From Euzebyella saccharophila (GTDB taxonomy: Bacteria > Bacteroidota > Bacteroidia > Flavobacteriales > Flavobacteriaceae): 64,000 nt of DNA. Position 1 is the first letter of the stretch. The number at the start of each line of letters is the position of its first letter. The notes under the pieces were generated by a model that had not been told where the DNA came from, did no database searches, and was given only the letters and a program-made list of their open reading frames with translations. The stretch lies in assembly GCF_014855495.1 (NCBI RefSeq), contig NZ_JACYFJ010000001.1:682001-746000 (forward strand), given 5' to 3'. Below, one piece after another: positions 23,038 to 31,378 of the stretch. Position numbers and translations under genes: made by a program.

Positions 23038-24726
23038 CTACTTAATATCCCTCAATTTCAGTTGAAGACTCACATTTCCTTGCCATTCGTTTTCATCCAG
23101 AGAAAAAGTGGCGCTAAACGGTCGTTGGTTGGCAATCAAGTTTACCTTGTCTCCTAGATTAAAACCGATTCCACCAATGGGGGTACTTCCATTTTGCGTG
23201 ACCGTTACTTTTAAATGGGCCTGGTTCTCACCAACACCCTTTCCCCAACCGGTATCCCTTAAATTTTCGGCCATAAAGACCGGGGTCATATTACCTGGGC
23301 CAAAAGGGGCGAATTGTTTGAGAATGCGCATCAACTTGGGCGTGATTTGTTCCAGTTCGATAGGCGCATCCACTAAAATCTCCGGAGTTAATAGTTGTGG
23401 GTCGATAGTTTCTTGAACCACTTTTTCAAATTGTTCCTTAAAATTCTCGAACTGCTCTTCCAATAGGGTGAGTCCTGCCGCATATTTATGTCCTCCAAAC
23501 TGTTCAATACAATCGGCACAACCTTGCAAGGCATTGTACACATCAAACCCCTTTACCGAACGTGCCGAAGCGGCTAATTTATTTCCACTTTTGGTAAAGA
23601 CCAAAGTGGGGCGGTAATAGGTTTCCGTCAATCGCGAGGCTACAATACCAATAACCCCTTTGTGCCATGATTCTTTATAAACGACGGAAGTAAAACGTTC
23701 CTCCTCCTTATTATCCAGAATTTGCTGAAGTGCTTCTTCGGTAATTTCTTGGTCCAGCCCACGGCGGTCCGTATTAAACCGTTCTATTTCTGCTGCGAAA
23801 GTGGTGGCTTGGTCCAAATCGGTTTCCCGTAATAGGTTGACGGCATGCTGGCCATGCTCCATTCTACCGGCTGCGTTGATTCGAGGAGCGATGATAAAAA
23901 CAACATCGGTAATAGTCAGCTCCGTTTTTTTGACTTGGGCGATAATGGCCTTGAATCCCGTTCTCGGGTTGGAATTGATTACTTTAAGACCGTAGTAGGC
24001 CAACACCCTATTTTCCCCGGTAATGGGTACGATATCAGCACCAATGGCAGTGGCCACCAAGTCTAAATAGGGGGTGAGGTCCTCTATAGTTTCCCCCTGT
24101 CGGGATGCCAAAGCTTGCACTAGTTTAAATCCTACGCCACAACCGCACAGTTCGTCATACGGGTAGTTGCAGTCATCACGCTTGGGGTCTAGTACCGCTA
24201 CTGCGTCCGGAAGTTGATCTCCAGGTCGGTGGTGGTCACCGATAATAAAATCGATATTTTTTTCTTGGGCGTATTTCACTTTGTCAATCGCCTTTACTCC
24301 ACAATCCAGCGCAATGATGAGTGAAAAACCATTGTCGTGCGCAAAATCGATTCCTTGAAAAGACACCCCATACCCTTCGGTATATCTATCTGGGATGTAA
24401 GTGGCAATATTCGGGTAAAAGCTTTGTAGATAGGAAGAAACCAAGGCTACGGCCGTAGTACCGTCCACATCATAATCCCCATAAATAAGAATGTTTTCAT
24501 TGTTGGAAATGGCTTTTTCTATTCGGGAAACGGCCACATCCATGTCTTTCATCAAAAAGGGGTCGTGCAAATCCGACAGTTGCGGTCGAAAGAATTTTTT
24601 GGCTTCTTCATAAGTGGACACCCCACGTTGCAACAGAAGATGCGCCACCAATTCCTCCACCTTAAGGGCTTCAGCTAGGGCACGTATTTTCAGTTCTTGC
24701 GGTTTGGGTTTTATGGTCCAGCGCAT
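23038..24726 (-). CDS. recJ: Single-stranded-DNA-specific exonuclease RecJ
   Basis: 562 aa 5'-3' ssDNA exonuclease of the DHH family, acting in RecF recombination and mismatch repair. Motifs: LIYGDYDVDGTTAVALVSSY (motif I), ALDCGVKAID, IIGDHHRPGD (DHH) and CGCGVGFKLV, then the DHHA1 part with QFGGHKYAAGLTL, and an OB-fold tail. ATG 24726 (MRWTIKPKP) was chosen because RecJ proteins start this way; a longer frame to 24759 runs into repeat sequence. Length is normal. Confidence 0.94.
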   Translation of the reverse strand: MRWTIKPKPQELKIRALAEALKVEELVAHLLLQRGVSTYEEAKKFFRPQLSDLHDPFLMKDMDVAVSRIEKAISNNENILIYGDYDVDGTTAVALVSSYLQSFYPNIATYIPDRYTEGYGVSFQGIDFAHDNGFSLIIALDCGVKAIDKVKYAQEKNIDFIIGDHHRPGDQLPDAVAVLDPKRDDCNYPYDELCGCGVGFKLVQALASRQGETIEDLTPYLDLVATAIGADIVPITGENRVLAYYGLKVINSNPRTGFKAIIAQVKKTELTITDVVFIIAPRINAAGRMEHGQHAVNLLRETDLDQATTFAAEIERFNTDRRGLDQEITEEALQQILDNKEEERFTSVVYKESWHKGVIGIVASRLTETYYRPTLVFTKSGNKLAASARSVKGFDVYNALQGCADCIEQFGGHKYAAGLTLLEEQFENFKEQFEKVVQETIDPQLLTPEILVDAPIELEQITPKLMRILKQFAPFGPGNMTPVFMAENLRDTGWGKGVGENQAHLKVTVTQNGSTPIGGIGFNLGDKVNLIANQRPFSATFSLDENEWQGNVSLQLKLRDIK

Positions 24727-24756
24727 GGGTAAAGTTAAAGTTTCAAGTTCAAGAAG

Positions 24757-24808
24757 CAAGACTAAAGCTCAAGACTAAAGCTCAAGTTCAAATCTTAAGT
24801 TCAAGTTT
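24757..24808. repeat. Degenerating 13-base tandem repeat
   Basis: CAAGACTAAAGCT occurs twice without gap (24757-24769, 24770-24782), followed by two degenerate units CAAGTTCAAATCT and TAAGTTCAAGTTT. It lies between recJ and the four-helix-bundle gene and merges into the left inverted repeat. Confidence 0.75.
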
Positions 24809-24821
24809 AAAAGTTCTAGTG
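24797..24821. repeat. Left inverted repeat flanking the four-helix-bundle gene
   Basis: AAGTTCAAGTTTAAAAGTTC followed by TAGTG. The complement of 25175-25205 reads AAGTTCAAGTTTTAAGTTC then AAATCGCTAGTG, so the two are imperfect inverted copies sitting right outside the ORF stop and at its start. Confidence 0.6.
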
Positions 24822-24823
24822 GT

Positions 24824-25177
24824 CTATTTTTTGTTTTTTATGATGGTGGCTATAATCTTTGTTAACTGTTCTACTTCGTCTAATAGGTATTCTCTTTTGG
24901 TGGTGTTACCGTAGCCGATTTTATTCAATATTTTAAGGTTTACCCTAGATTCTTTCAATTCTTTTAAGGAGATACTTGCCTTATGGATATAGTCCCTAAC
25001 GGTATTTGTACCCTGGGCTTCACCAAAATTTAGAGCGGAACTTCCACCCGAGCGCAACAACTGATTTCCGTAATAGTCGCCCGTAAAATCTTTGGGCAAT
25101 TCACTACAAAAAATAGCAATATCAGCAGCAAAATTTACCAACCTGTCCTCTAGATCGTATTTCTTGTCCTCTGACAC
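24824..25177 (-). CDS. Four-helix-bundle protein (S23/IVP family)
   Basis: 117 aa helical protein. Recognisable family features are LEDRLVNFAADIAIF, then DYYGNQLLRSGGSSALNFGE and the LKELKESRVNLKILNKIGY block. The family includes ORFs in 23S rRNA intervening sequences and the Avd protein of diversity-generating retroelements; its members bind nucleic acid or partner proteins, but most have no known role. The start is GTG at 25177, inside the right inverted repeat. Inverted repeats hug the ORF, suggesting it moves as a compact unit. No reverse transcriptase is present. Confidence 0.88.
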   Translation of the reverse strand: MSEDKKYDLEDRLVNFAADIAIFCSELPKDFTGDYYGNQLLRSGGSSALNFGEAQGTNTVRDYIHKASISLKELKESRVNLKILNKIGYGNTTKREYLLDEVEQLTKIIATIIKNKK

Positions 25178-25205
25178 TAGCGATTTGAACTTAAAACTTG
25201 AACTT
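25175..25205. repeat. Right inverted repeat flanking the four-helix-bundle gene
   Basis: CACTAGCGATTTGAACTTAA then AACTTGAACTT; imperfect inverted copy of 24797-24821. It includes the GTG start codon of the gene. Confidence 0.6.
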
Positions 25206-25217
25206 TAAATTTGTTTT

Positions 25218-25646
25218 TTAAACATGATGAAAAATAGTCTTAATTTCCATTTTAGCAAATTGTCGGAACATTTCCATAACGCCACAGTACTTTTCTACGG
25301 AAAGATCCACTGCACGTTGTAATTTTTTCTCTGCAAGGTTGGAGCCATGAAAGTGGTATTCAACTACGACCGAATCATAAAATTTTGGGTGCTCATCAGT
25401 TAAATTGGCAATGGTTTCAATATGAAAATCATCTACTTCCAACTTCATTTTTTTGATAAGTGCCGCCACATCTAGTCCGGAACAACCTGCGAGACCGGAG
25501 AGCATAAGGGCCTTAGGCCTGAGTCCTTTTCCTTCGCCTCCATCATCCGGACTTGCATCTATGTTAAGGGTTAAACCGGATGGGTTCGTGCTTTCAAAAG
25601 CCATTTTTCCTAACCACTTGGTGGTAATATGATTTGTGCTGGGCAT
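25218..25646 (-). CDS. OsmC/Ohr family peroxiredoxin-like protein
   Basis: 142 aa. OsmC-like proteins reduce organic hydroperoxides with a Cys pair. Here one Cys lies in LAGCSGLDVAALIKKMKLEV (near residue 55) and the second in EKYCGVMEMF (near 126), matching the two-Cys spacing of the family. GGEGKGLRPKALMLSGLAGC is the usual entry to the long helix. Cytoplasmic. Upstream, and divergent, is an AhpD-like gene, so the pair may serve peroxide stress. Confidence 0.9.
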   Translation of the reverse strand: MPSTNHITTKWLGKMAFESTNPSGLTLNIDASPDDGGEGKGLRPKALMLSGLAGCSGLDVAALIKKMKLEVDDFHIETIANLTDEHPKFYDSVVVEYHFHGSNLAEKKLQRAVDLSVEKYCGVMEMFRQFAKMEIKTIFHHV

Positions 25647-25697
25647 AATTTTTTCGTTATTTGTTCAACAACAAAAATAACTTAAACTAAAGACTTT

Positions 25698-26300
25698 ATG
25701 GCCCTAGTAACTCCCCTTGATCGCAACCATGATTTGGAAACCAAGCAATTAGCGGAATTCTTTAACGAAACCTTGGGCTTTTGCCCCAATTCGGTTTTGA
25801 CCATGCTGCACAGACCCGCCATATCAAAAGCCTTTATTAATCTTAATAAGGCGGTAATGGCGAATGAAGGTAGGGTCACTTCGGCCTTAAAACGCATGAT
25901 TGCCTGGGTAAGTAGCAATGCTACAGGTTGCCGATACTGTCAAGCACACGCCATTAGGGCCGCGGAACGCTATGGTGCGGAGCAGGAACAACTGGACAAT
26001 ATTTGGGAATATAGAACGCATCCGGCCTTTTCGGAAGCAGAAAGGGTGGCGTTGGACTTTTCCCTAGCGGCCTCACAAGTGCCCAACGCGGTGAACAAAG
26101 AAATTAAAGACAGTCTCTATCAATACTGGAGCGAGGGGGAAATTGTTGAGATGCTGGGTGTTATCTCCCTATTTGGCTATCTCAACCGTTGGAACGATTC
26201 CATGGGAACTTCTATAGAAGAAGGTGCCGTAAAAAGCGGTAATCAATATTTAGGCAAACATGGTTGGGAAAAAGGGAAGCATGATGGGAGTGTTTATTAA
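25698..26300 (+). CDS. Carboxymuconolactone decarboxylase family protein (AhpD-like)
   Basis: 200 aa. The redox motif CRYCQAHAIRAAERYG (CxxC...H) near residues 74-89 is that of AhpD-like peroxidase-related enzymes, and WSEGEIVEMLGVISLFGYLNRW is the second conserved helix pair. It likely works as a thiol-disulfide reductant or alkylhydroperoxidase; lactone decarboxylation is unlikely with the CxxC present. It is divergent from osmC. A second, shorter family member is at 40480. Confidence 0.9.
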   Translation: MALVTPLDRNHDLETKQLAEFFNETLGFCPNSVLTMLHRPAISKAFINLNKAVMANEGRVTSALKRMIAWVSSNATGCRYCQAHAIRAAERYGAEQEQLDNIWEYRTHPAFSEAERVALDFSLAASQVPNAVNKEIKDSLYQYWSEGEIVEMLGVISLFGYLNRWNDSMGTSIEEGAVKSGNQYLGKHGWEKGKHDGSVY

Positions 26301-26362
26301 AACTTAGTTTGGTAATTTAAGTACACTACTAAAGTCACCTTAAGGGGAAAATAGGTTATATC

Positions 26363-26932
26363 TCAAAGAATAGTTGCAATCAGTTCTCTCAACTCTGGCA
26401 ACACATCAGTATCGAACCACTGATTTTTAACCATCCAAAAACGGTTGACAGGCGAAGGGTGCGGTAACGGAAAATAGTGAGGTAAGAAATCCTTATATGA
26501 AGAAACATTCTCGGTAAGGTTTTTTTTGGAGATGGTTTTTAAATACCTGTCTTGGGAGTATTTTCCAATGAGTAAGGTCAGTTTCACATTTTGTAAGTGA
26601 TCCCAGAAGGGTTCATGCCAAAGGGGGGCGCATTCTTTTCGTGGTGGTAAATCTCCTGTTTTTCCTTTACCGGGATAGCAGAAACCCATGGGTAAAATGG
26701 CAAAATTATTAGGGTTGTAAAATTCCTCATCCGTAACACCCAACCACTCCCGTAGTTTTTTGCCGCTGGGGTCGTCCCATGCTTTATGGTGGTTATGTGC
26801 TTTTCGGCCAGGGGCTTGGCTTACCAAAATAATTTTTGATTTTGAGGTGCCCGCTATTATGGGTCTAGGACCCATAGGTAAATGCTCGCTGCAAACCGTA
26901 CAATCACGAATTTCGGAAAGCAACTTTTGCAT
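26363..26932 (-). CDS. Uracil-DNA glycosylase family protein
   Basis: 189 aa UDG-superfamily fold. Motif 1 is IILVSQAPGRKAHNHHKAWDDPSGKKL (key residues QAPG and the DDPSG turn), motif 2 HPSPVNRFWM near the C-terminus. The N-terminal CTVCSEHLP recalls part of the iron-sulfur Cys set of families 4/5, but the other two Cys are not in the usual place, so a cluster is doubtful. Role in base-excision repair is inferred from family only. ATG 26932 was preferred to TTG 26935. Confidence 0.88.
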   Translation of the reverse strand: MQKLLSEIRDCTVCSEHLPMGPRPIIAGTSKSKIILVSQAPGRKAHNHHKAWDDPSGKKLREWLGVTDEEFYNPNNFAILPMGFCYPGKGKTGDLPPRKECAPLWHEPFWDHLQNVKLTLLIGKYSQDRYLKTISKKNLTENVSSYKDFLPHYFPLPHPSPVNRFWMVKNQWFDTDVLPELRELIATIL

Positions 26933-26937
26933 CAATA

Positions 26938-27282
26938 TTATTTTTTCTTTAACGGAAATCGGTCAAAATGGACTCCTCCAAAACCTGTTTTCATAAAGTT
27001 TCTAATATTCTGGTGTCCTTTGCCGTTAGGGTCTTCAAGCACATCGTCAAAATAAAAACCACCAAAACAAGCCAAGGTTTCTTCTTTACTTAAATTTTGG
27101 TCGTAAGCAAAGGCCAATAACTTACATGAACCCGAATTTTCGTCTGCCTTATTTGTCATTTCCCCGTTTTTAAACGAGGTAGGCTCAAAATAATAGTTTG
27201 CCTCAATAACCGCCATGGTATCGCTGAATTCCAATGTTTCAGGCGATTCTTTTAACTTTTTTAAAAATCCCGGTATATGCAT
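26938..27282 (-). CDS. HopJ type III effector-like family protein
   Basis: 114 aa small acidic protein of the HopJ family. Signature stretches: FSDTMAVIEANYYFEPTSFKNG (20+ residue block at about 20-42), NSGSCKLLAFA, and GHQNIRNFMKTGFGGVHFDR at the C-terminus. Despite the name, homologues are widespread in free-living bacteria without type III secretion, and no secretion genes are seen here. It lies between rsmI and the UDG-family gene with gaps of 3 and 5 bases, so all three are co-transcribed. Function unknown. Confidence 0.9.
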   Translation of the reverse strand: MHIPGFLKKLKESPETLEFSDTMAVIEANYYFEPTSFKNGEMTNKADENSGSCKLLAFAYDQNLSKEETLACFGGFYFDDVLEDPNGKGHQNIRNFMKTGFGGVHFDRFPLKKK

Positions 27283-27285
27283 GTT

Positions 27286-27957
27286 TTATTTTTTACCCTC
27301 TACTATGATTACAATTTCGCCTTTGGGAGGTTTTTCGGTATAATGTCCCATAATTTCCTGTAAGCTGCCTCTAACTGTTTCCTCGTAAAGCTTGGTCAAT
27401 TCTCGTGATACGGAAGCATTTCTGTCGGAACCCAAATATTCGGCTAAATGCCCTAGCGTTTTTACCAATTTATAGGGAGATTCATAGAAAATCATGGTTC
27501 TGTTTTCTTCGGCTAAAATTTTTAATCGAGTTTGTCTTCCTTTTTTGGGAGGAAGAAAGCCTTCAAAAACAAATTTGTCATTGGGGAGACCACTATTGAC
27601 CAAAGCGGGCACAAAGGCCGTTGCTCCTGGCAAGCACTCTACCTCAATGTTGTTTTCCACACAGGCACGGGTCAATAAAAATCCGGGATCGGATATTGCC
27701 GGTGTGCCTGCATCAGAAATTAGGGCAATGGTTTCACCACCTTGCAAGCGTTTTACCAATTGATCAACTGTTTTATGCTCATTGTGCATATGGTGGCTTT
27801 GCATGGGACTGGCAATTTCAAAGTGTTGAAGCAACTTTCCGCTTGTTCTGGTGTCTTCTGCCAAAATAAGATCGACTTCCTTTAGTACACGAATGGCCCT
27901 CAAGGTCATATCCTCTAAATTACCAATAGGGGTAGGAACTAAGTAAAGTTTTCCCAT
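27286..27957 (-). CDS. rsmI: 16S rRNA (cytidine(1402)-2'-O)-methyltransferase
   Basis: 223 aa SAM-dependent tetrapyrrole-methylase-fold enzyme that methylates the 2'-OH of C1402 in the 16S decoding centre. MGKLYLVPTPIGNLEDMTLR, LILAEDTRTSGKLL, ALISDAGTPAISDPGFLL and the late FYESPYKLVKTL and SRELTKLYEE blocks are diagnostic. Length is shorter than the E. coli enzyme, which has a C-terminal extension. ATG 27963 is an alternative start two codons upstream. Confidence 0.95.
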   Translation of the reverse strand: MGKLYLVPTPIGNLEDMTLRAIRVLKEVDLILAEDTRTSGKLLQHFEIASPMQSHHMHNEHKTVDQLVKRLQGGETIALISDAGTPAISDPGFLLTRACVENNIEVECLPGATAFVPALVNSGLPNDKFVFEGFLPPKKGRQTRLKILAEENRTMIFYESPYKLVKTLGHLAEYLGSDRNASVSRELTKLYEETVRGSLQEIMGHYTEKPPKGEIVIIVEGKK

Positions 27958-27982
27958 GTTCATAGTTTTGGCAATAATAAAT

Positions 27983-28021
27983 AAAAAAGACCGGAACCCC
28001 TATTGATTTGGACTTCCGGCC
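27983..28021 (-). terminator. Terminator after the 28045 gene
   Basis: CCGGAA (27991-27996) pairs with TTCCGG (28014-28019), with a 17-base loop. On the minus strand it is followed by a U tract (27983-27988), and T runs lie on the other side as well. It precedes rsmI by about 30 bases. Confidence 0.55.
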
Positions 28022-28044
28022 TTACTATTTTTTTGTTGGTGGTT

Positions 28045-28758
28045 TTAACTAAAACGCCTTTCGATTAATTGCATAAAACGCTCAACATATTCCTCTTTTC
28101 CGTTCCAATGGTTATAATCTGGTTTTACCATGTTTTCTATAAATGAAACAGAACGTTCGTGGCTGTCAATAGTGTTTAATTGAGAGAGCACTCGGTTATA
28201 ATCTTCTGTACTGCCTTCAAATAGATGCTTTACAAAGGCTAAACGATTATTGAGGTCCACCTTTATTTCTTTGGTGTTGAACCTGTCATTTAGGGATTTT
28301 GCCAGATTTTCCTGTTTTGATGTGGCTTCCGCCGGGGGCATAAACAATTCCTTGTCATTTTTCATATAATCTGGTTGTGAAAGGAACTCCTCCAAAACGT
28401 TATCCAGAGGCTTGTCATTAGTGAGAGGCACTTCTTCGCCGTTGGGCATCTCTGAAACTATATCTTTTATGGTGTCCATACCGGGAATCATGATATCCTC
28501 TTCATGCGGATTGTTTTCTGGAACGGAAGAATTGGCACTAAGGACGGCCGTGGCCATTTTCTCAAACTTATCCGCAATGACGTTCTTAGAAACATCAATT
28601 TCTACATCCTTTAATTTTTCTTCAATGAATTTTAGGACAGCCAGTTTTTCATAGAGGTCCTTGGCCGCCCTGTAGAGATCATCTAAATCGCTCATGTCCC
28701 GGCTTGTGATGATATCCGTGGACAACTTTCGTAATTCTTCTTTTAATTTTCTCTTCAT
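28045..28758 (-). CDS. Conserved helical hypothetical protein
   Basis: 237 aa cytoplasmic protein without signal peptide. The N-terminal 60 residues are helical (KEELRKLSTDIITSRDMSDL then LYEKLAVLKFIEEKL), a disordered acidic middle (ENNPHEEDIMIPGMDTIKDI) follows, and the C-terminal 90 residues form a helical domain (LNNRLAFVKHLFEGSTEDYN, then MVKPDYNHWNGKEEYVERFM). I recall it as a Bacteroidota-specific conserved protein next to tdk. Function unknown. It is divergent from tdk and is followed by its own terminator. Confidence 0.85.
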   Translation of the reverse strand: MKRKLKEELRKLSTDIITSRDMSDLDDLYRAAKDLYEKLAVLKFIEEKLKDVEIDVSKNVIADKFEKMATAVLSANSSVPENNPHEEDIMIPGMDTIKDIVSEMPNGEEVPLTNDKPLDNVLEEFLSQPDYMKNDKELFMPPAEATSKQENLAKSLNDRFNTKEIKVDLNNRLAFVKHLFEGSTEDYNRVLSQLNTIDSHERSVSFIENMVKPDYNHWNGKEEYVERFMQLIERRFS

Positions 28759-28932
28759 CGGTCAAATTTTTTAAGCCCTATTTTACAGGAATGCTATGTA
28801 CAAAGTTGCTAACTTTAGGCTTTCAACTAAACATACGTTTTTTTCACCCTACATTTGTGATAGCAAAATTGCTTGAACAAGTACTGTACCAATAGGAACG
28901 AAAAAGCATGTATTTTCGTCTAAAATTACAAA

Positions 28933-29583
28933 ATGTTTCTCGAAAACACCGTTAATCACAAAGAACAATTCGGGTGGATCGAAGTCATCTGTGGCTCCAT
29001 GTTCTCCGGTAAAACAGAAGAATTGATCCGTAGGCTAAAACGGGCACAGTTTGCGAAGCAAAAAGTGGAAATTTTTAAGCCTATGGTAGATATTAGATAT
29101 GATGAGGAGAAGGTGGTTTCCCATGACGCCAATGAAATACCTTCAACTCCGGTACCGGCAGCAGCCAATATTAGAATACTGGGGGATACCTGTGATGTGG
29201 TGGGCATAGACGAAGCTCAATTTTTTGATGATGAGATAGTTACTGTCTGTAACGATTTGGCCAACAGAGGGGTAAGGGTTGTGGTGGCCGGATTGGATAT
29301 GGATTTTAAAGGAAATCCCTTTGGGCCAATGCCTGCCTTGATGGCCACTGCGGAGTATGTTACCAAAGTGCACGCTATTTGTACACGTACGGGTAATTTG
29401 GCCAATTATAGTTATCGTAAGTCTGCAAATGATAATTTGGTGCTTTTAGGAGAGACGGAAGAATATGAGCCTTTGAGCAGAGCGGCATTTTACAAAGCTA
29501 TGTTAAAGGAAAAGGTTAAAAAGATGGATGTAGAAGGAGAAGAAGTAAACCTTAAAACTAAAAATACGGATGCCAAAAGCTAA
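28933..29583 (+). CDS. tdk: Thymidine kinase
   Basis: 216 aa type II thymidine kinase of the dTTP salvage pathway. Walker A GSMFSGKTEELIRRLKRA (about 21-38), the lasso/Asp motif VVGIDEAQFFDD, then ANRGVRVVVAGLDMDF and YVTKVHAICTRTG near the zinc-ribbon region. The zinc Cys set appears reduced; only one Cys is visible in that stretch. The final 14 bases overlap the alr start, so the genes are coupled. Confidence 0.94.
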   Translation: MFLENTVNHKEQFGWIEVICGSMFSGKTEELIRRLKRAQFAKQKVEIFKPMVDIRYDEEKVVSHDANEIPSTPVPAAANIRILGDTCDVVGIDEAQFFDDEIVTVCNDLANRGVRVVVAGLDMDFKGNPFGPMPALMATAEYVTKVHAICTRTGNLANYSYRKSANDNLVLLGETEEYEPLSRAAFYKAMLKEKVKKMDVEGEEVNLKTKNTDAKS

Positions 29584-30679
29584 GGAAACGGTTCTTGAGA
29601 TCGATCTTAAGGCCTTAGCGCACAATTACGCTTTTTTAAAGGCTAAATTAGTACCCGAAACTATGTTTTTGGGGGTGGTGAAGGCATTTGCATACGGAAG
29701 CGATTCTATAGTTATCGCCAAAAAATTACAAGAGCTGGGTGCAGATTATCTGGCAGTTGCCTATACAAAAGAAGGAGTGGCCCTTCGCAAAGCGGGAATT
29801 ACCCTGCCTATTTTAGTTCTCCACCCTTTACCCACAAGTTTTAAAAAAATCATTAAGCACAGGTTGGAGCCCAATATCTATTCCTTTAAAATCTTAAAGG
29901 AATTTATGGCAGTGGCCGAAAAAAGGGGAGAAAAGAAATATCCTATACACATAAAATTCAATACAGGATTGAACCGATTGGGATTTGTGGAAGAGGATGT
30001 GGACGAAATCTGTAAACTTGCAGAATCTCAAGATGCAATTGAAATAGCATCTGTTTTTTCACATTTGGCCGCTTCGGAAGATTTGAACGAAAAGGAATTT
30101 ACGTTAAGGCAGCTTTCCATATTTGATAGCATTTCAAATAAAATGCGCGCTAAGTTGTTGCATAAGCCTTTTAGGCACACACTAAATACTTCCGGTATCA
30201 TCAATTATGGTAAAAGGGCGCAATTTGAAATGGTCCGCAGCGGAATTGGACTGTATGGTTACGGAAACGAAGCCGCTGTAGATAAGGAGTTGATGCCAGT
30301 AGCCACCTTAAAAACCATCATATCGCAAATTCATGAGATCAAGGCAGGAGAATCCATTGGTTATAATAGAAAGTACAAGGCAGAAGCTTCAATGGTCACG
30401 GCCACTTTACCTGTAGGTCATGCAGATGGCATTGGTAGAATTTATGGCAATAGGAATGGATTTGTCTGGATCAACGGAAAAAAAGCTGAAATAATTGGTA
30501 ACACCTGTATGGATATGATTATGGTGGATGTAACGGGAATAAATTGTCAAGCTGGAGACGAAGTCATTGTTTTTGGTCCTAAAGCCAGTGCGGAAGATTT
30601 AGCCAAGGGAGCCTCTACTATATCGTATGAGTTGCTAACGGGAATTTCCCAACGGGTGAAGCGTTTGATTTTAGAATAA
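29570..30679 (+). CDS. alr: Alanine racemase
   Basis: 369 aa PLP enzyme supplying D-alanine for peptidoglycan. The PLP Lys sits in LGVVKAFAYGSDS (normally VVKANAYGHG, so Asn and His of the motif are replaced by Phe and Ser), and the catalytic Tyr in ESIGYNRKYKAE. VATLPVGHADGIGRIYGNR and GNTCMDMIMVDVT are typical. Length is normal. The substitution beside the Lys occurs in Bacteroidota enzymes; whether it changes substrate range is unknown. It overlaps tdk by 14 bases. Confidence 0.92.
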   Translation: MPKAKETVLEIDLKALAHNYAFLKAKLVPETMFLGVVKAFAYGSDSIVIAKKLQELGADYLAVAYTKEGVALRKAGITLPILVLHPLPTSFKKIIKHRLEPNIYSFKILKEFMAVAEKRGEKKYPIHIKFNTGLNRLGFVEEDVDEICKLAESQDAIEIASVFSHLAASEDLNEKEFTLRQLSIFDSISNKMRAKLLHKPFRHTLNTSGIINYGKRAQFEMVRSGIGLYGYGNEAAVDKELMPVATLKTIISQIHEIKAGESIGYNRKYKAEASMVTATLPVGHADGIGRIYGNRNGFVWINGKKAEIIGNTCMDMIMVDVTGINCQAGDEVIVFGPKASAEDLAKGASTISYELLTGISQRVKRLILE

Positions 30680-30769
30680 AAAAAAGTTTTTAACATTTCC
30701 TGTGAATAGGTTTTTTTAAGTAATTTGCAGAGAACTATAAATAATTAACATTTAAAAAACACATAAACC

Positions 30770-31183
30770 ATGTTTAAAGAATTTAAGGATTTTATCATGA
30801 CTGGCAACGTTATTGATTTAGCAGTTGCTGTAATTTTGGCCGGAGCCGTAGGCTTGGTCGTTAACGGATTCGTAAACGACATAATGATGCCTATAGTAGG
30901 TTATTTTGCCGGTGGAATGGATTTTGCCGATATGAAAGTCATACTTTCAGAGGCCGTTGTTGCTGCCGATGGTACGGTTGAAAAGCCAGAAAGTGCTATT
31001 CGTTACGGTGCATGGATCAACTCCATCATCAACTTGATCATCGTTGGTTTTGTATTGTTCATGATTGTAAGGTCTTACAATAAAGTTCGTACTCCAGAAG
31101 TGGTTGAAGAGCCAGCTCCAGCAGGTCCTACAGCAGAAGAACTTCTTGCTGAAATTCGTGACGAATTGAAAAAGAAAAACTAA
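30770..31183 (+). CDS. mscL: Large-conductance mechanosensitive channel
   Basis: 137 aa inner-membrane channel that opens on hypo-osmotic shock. The amphipathic start FKEFKDFIMTGNVIDLAVAV and first helix AVILAGAVGLVVNGFVNDI with the pore Gly/Ala pattern, a periplasmic loop, and the second helix WINSIINLIIVGFVLFMIVR are those of MscL. The C-terminal helix carries the usual acidic cluster (AEELLAEIRDELKKKN). Standalone gene followed by a strong terminator. Confidence 0.96.
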   Translation: MFKEFKDFIMTGNVIDLAVAVILAGAVGLVVNGFVNDIMMPIVGYFAGGMDFADMKVILSEAVVAADGTVEKPESAIRYGAWINSIINLIIVGFVLFMIVRSYNKVRTPEVVEEPAPAGPTAEELLAEIRDELKKKN

Positions 31184-31230
31184 GGCATAACCGGGTCTTT
31201 GGACTCGGAAACCGCTACACTAATATAAAA

Positions 31231-31270
31231 CCGCCAGTGAGTCCCTCAAATTCACTGGCGGTTCTTTTTT
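31231..31270 (+). terminator. Terminator of mscL
   Basis: CCGCCAGTGA (31231-31240) pairs perfectly with TCACTGGCGG (31252-31261); 11-base loop, followed by TTCTTTTTT. Confidence 0.92.
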
Positions 31271-31327
31271 GTCAATTTGTTATTTTTAAAACAAATTGTT
31301 ATATATTTAAATATTTTATGTCTTGCG

Positions 31328-31359
31328 TTTGCTAACTCGTTGGTCTTGCACTACATTTG
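31328..31359 (+). promoter_or_regulatory. Bacteroidetes promoter of asd
   Basis: TTTG (31328-31331), 20-base spacer, TACATTTG (31352-31359): both boxes fit the consensus exactly. It lies 19 bases before the ATG at 31379 and rules against the upstream in-frame start at 31277. Confidence 0.75.
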
Positions 31360-31378
31360 CGGCTCTAAATTAAAAAAG

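Noticed and set aside
24824-25177. Diversity-generating retroelement (Avd-like protein)
   Set aside because: No reverse transcriptase, template or variable repeat is present around it.
31277-31378. Upstream extension of asd
   Set aside because: The Rossmann motif starts at 31379, and the promoter lies inside the extension.
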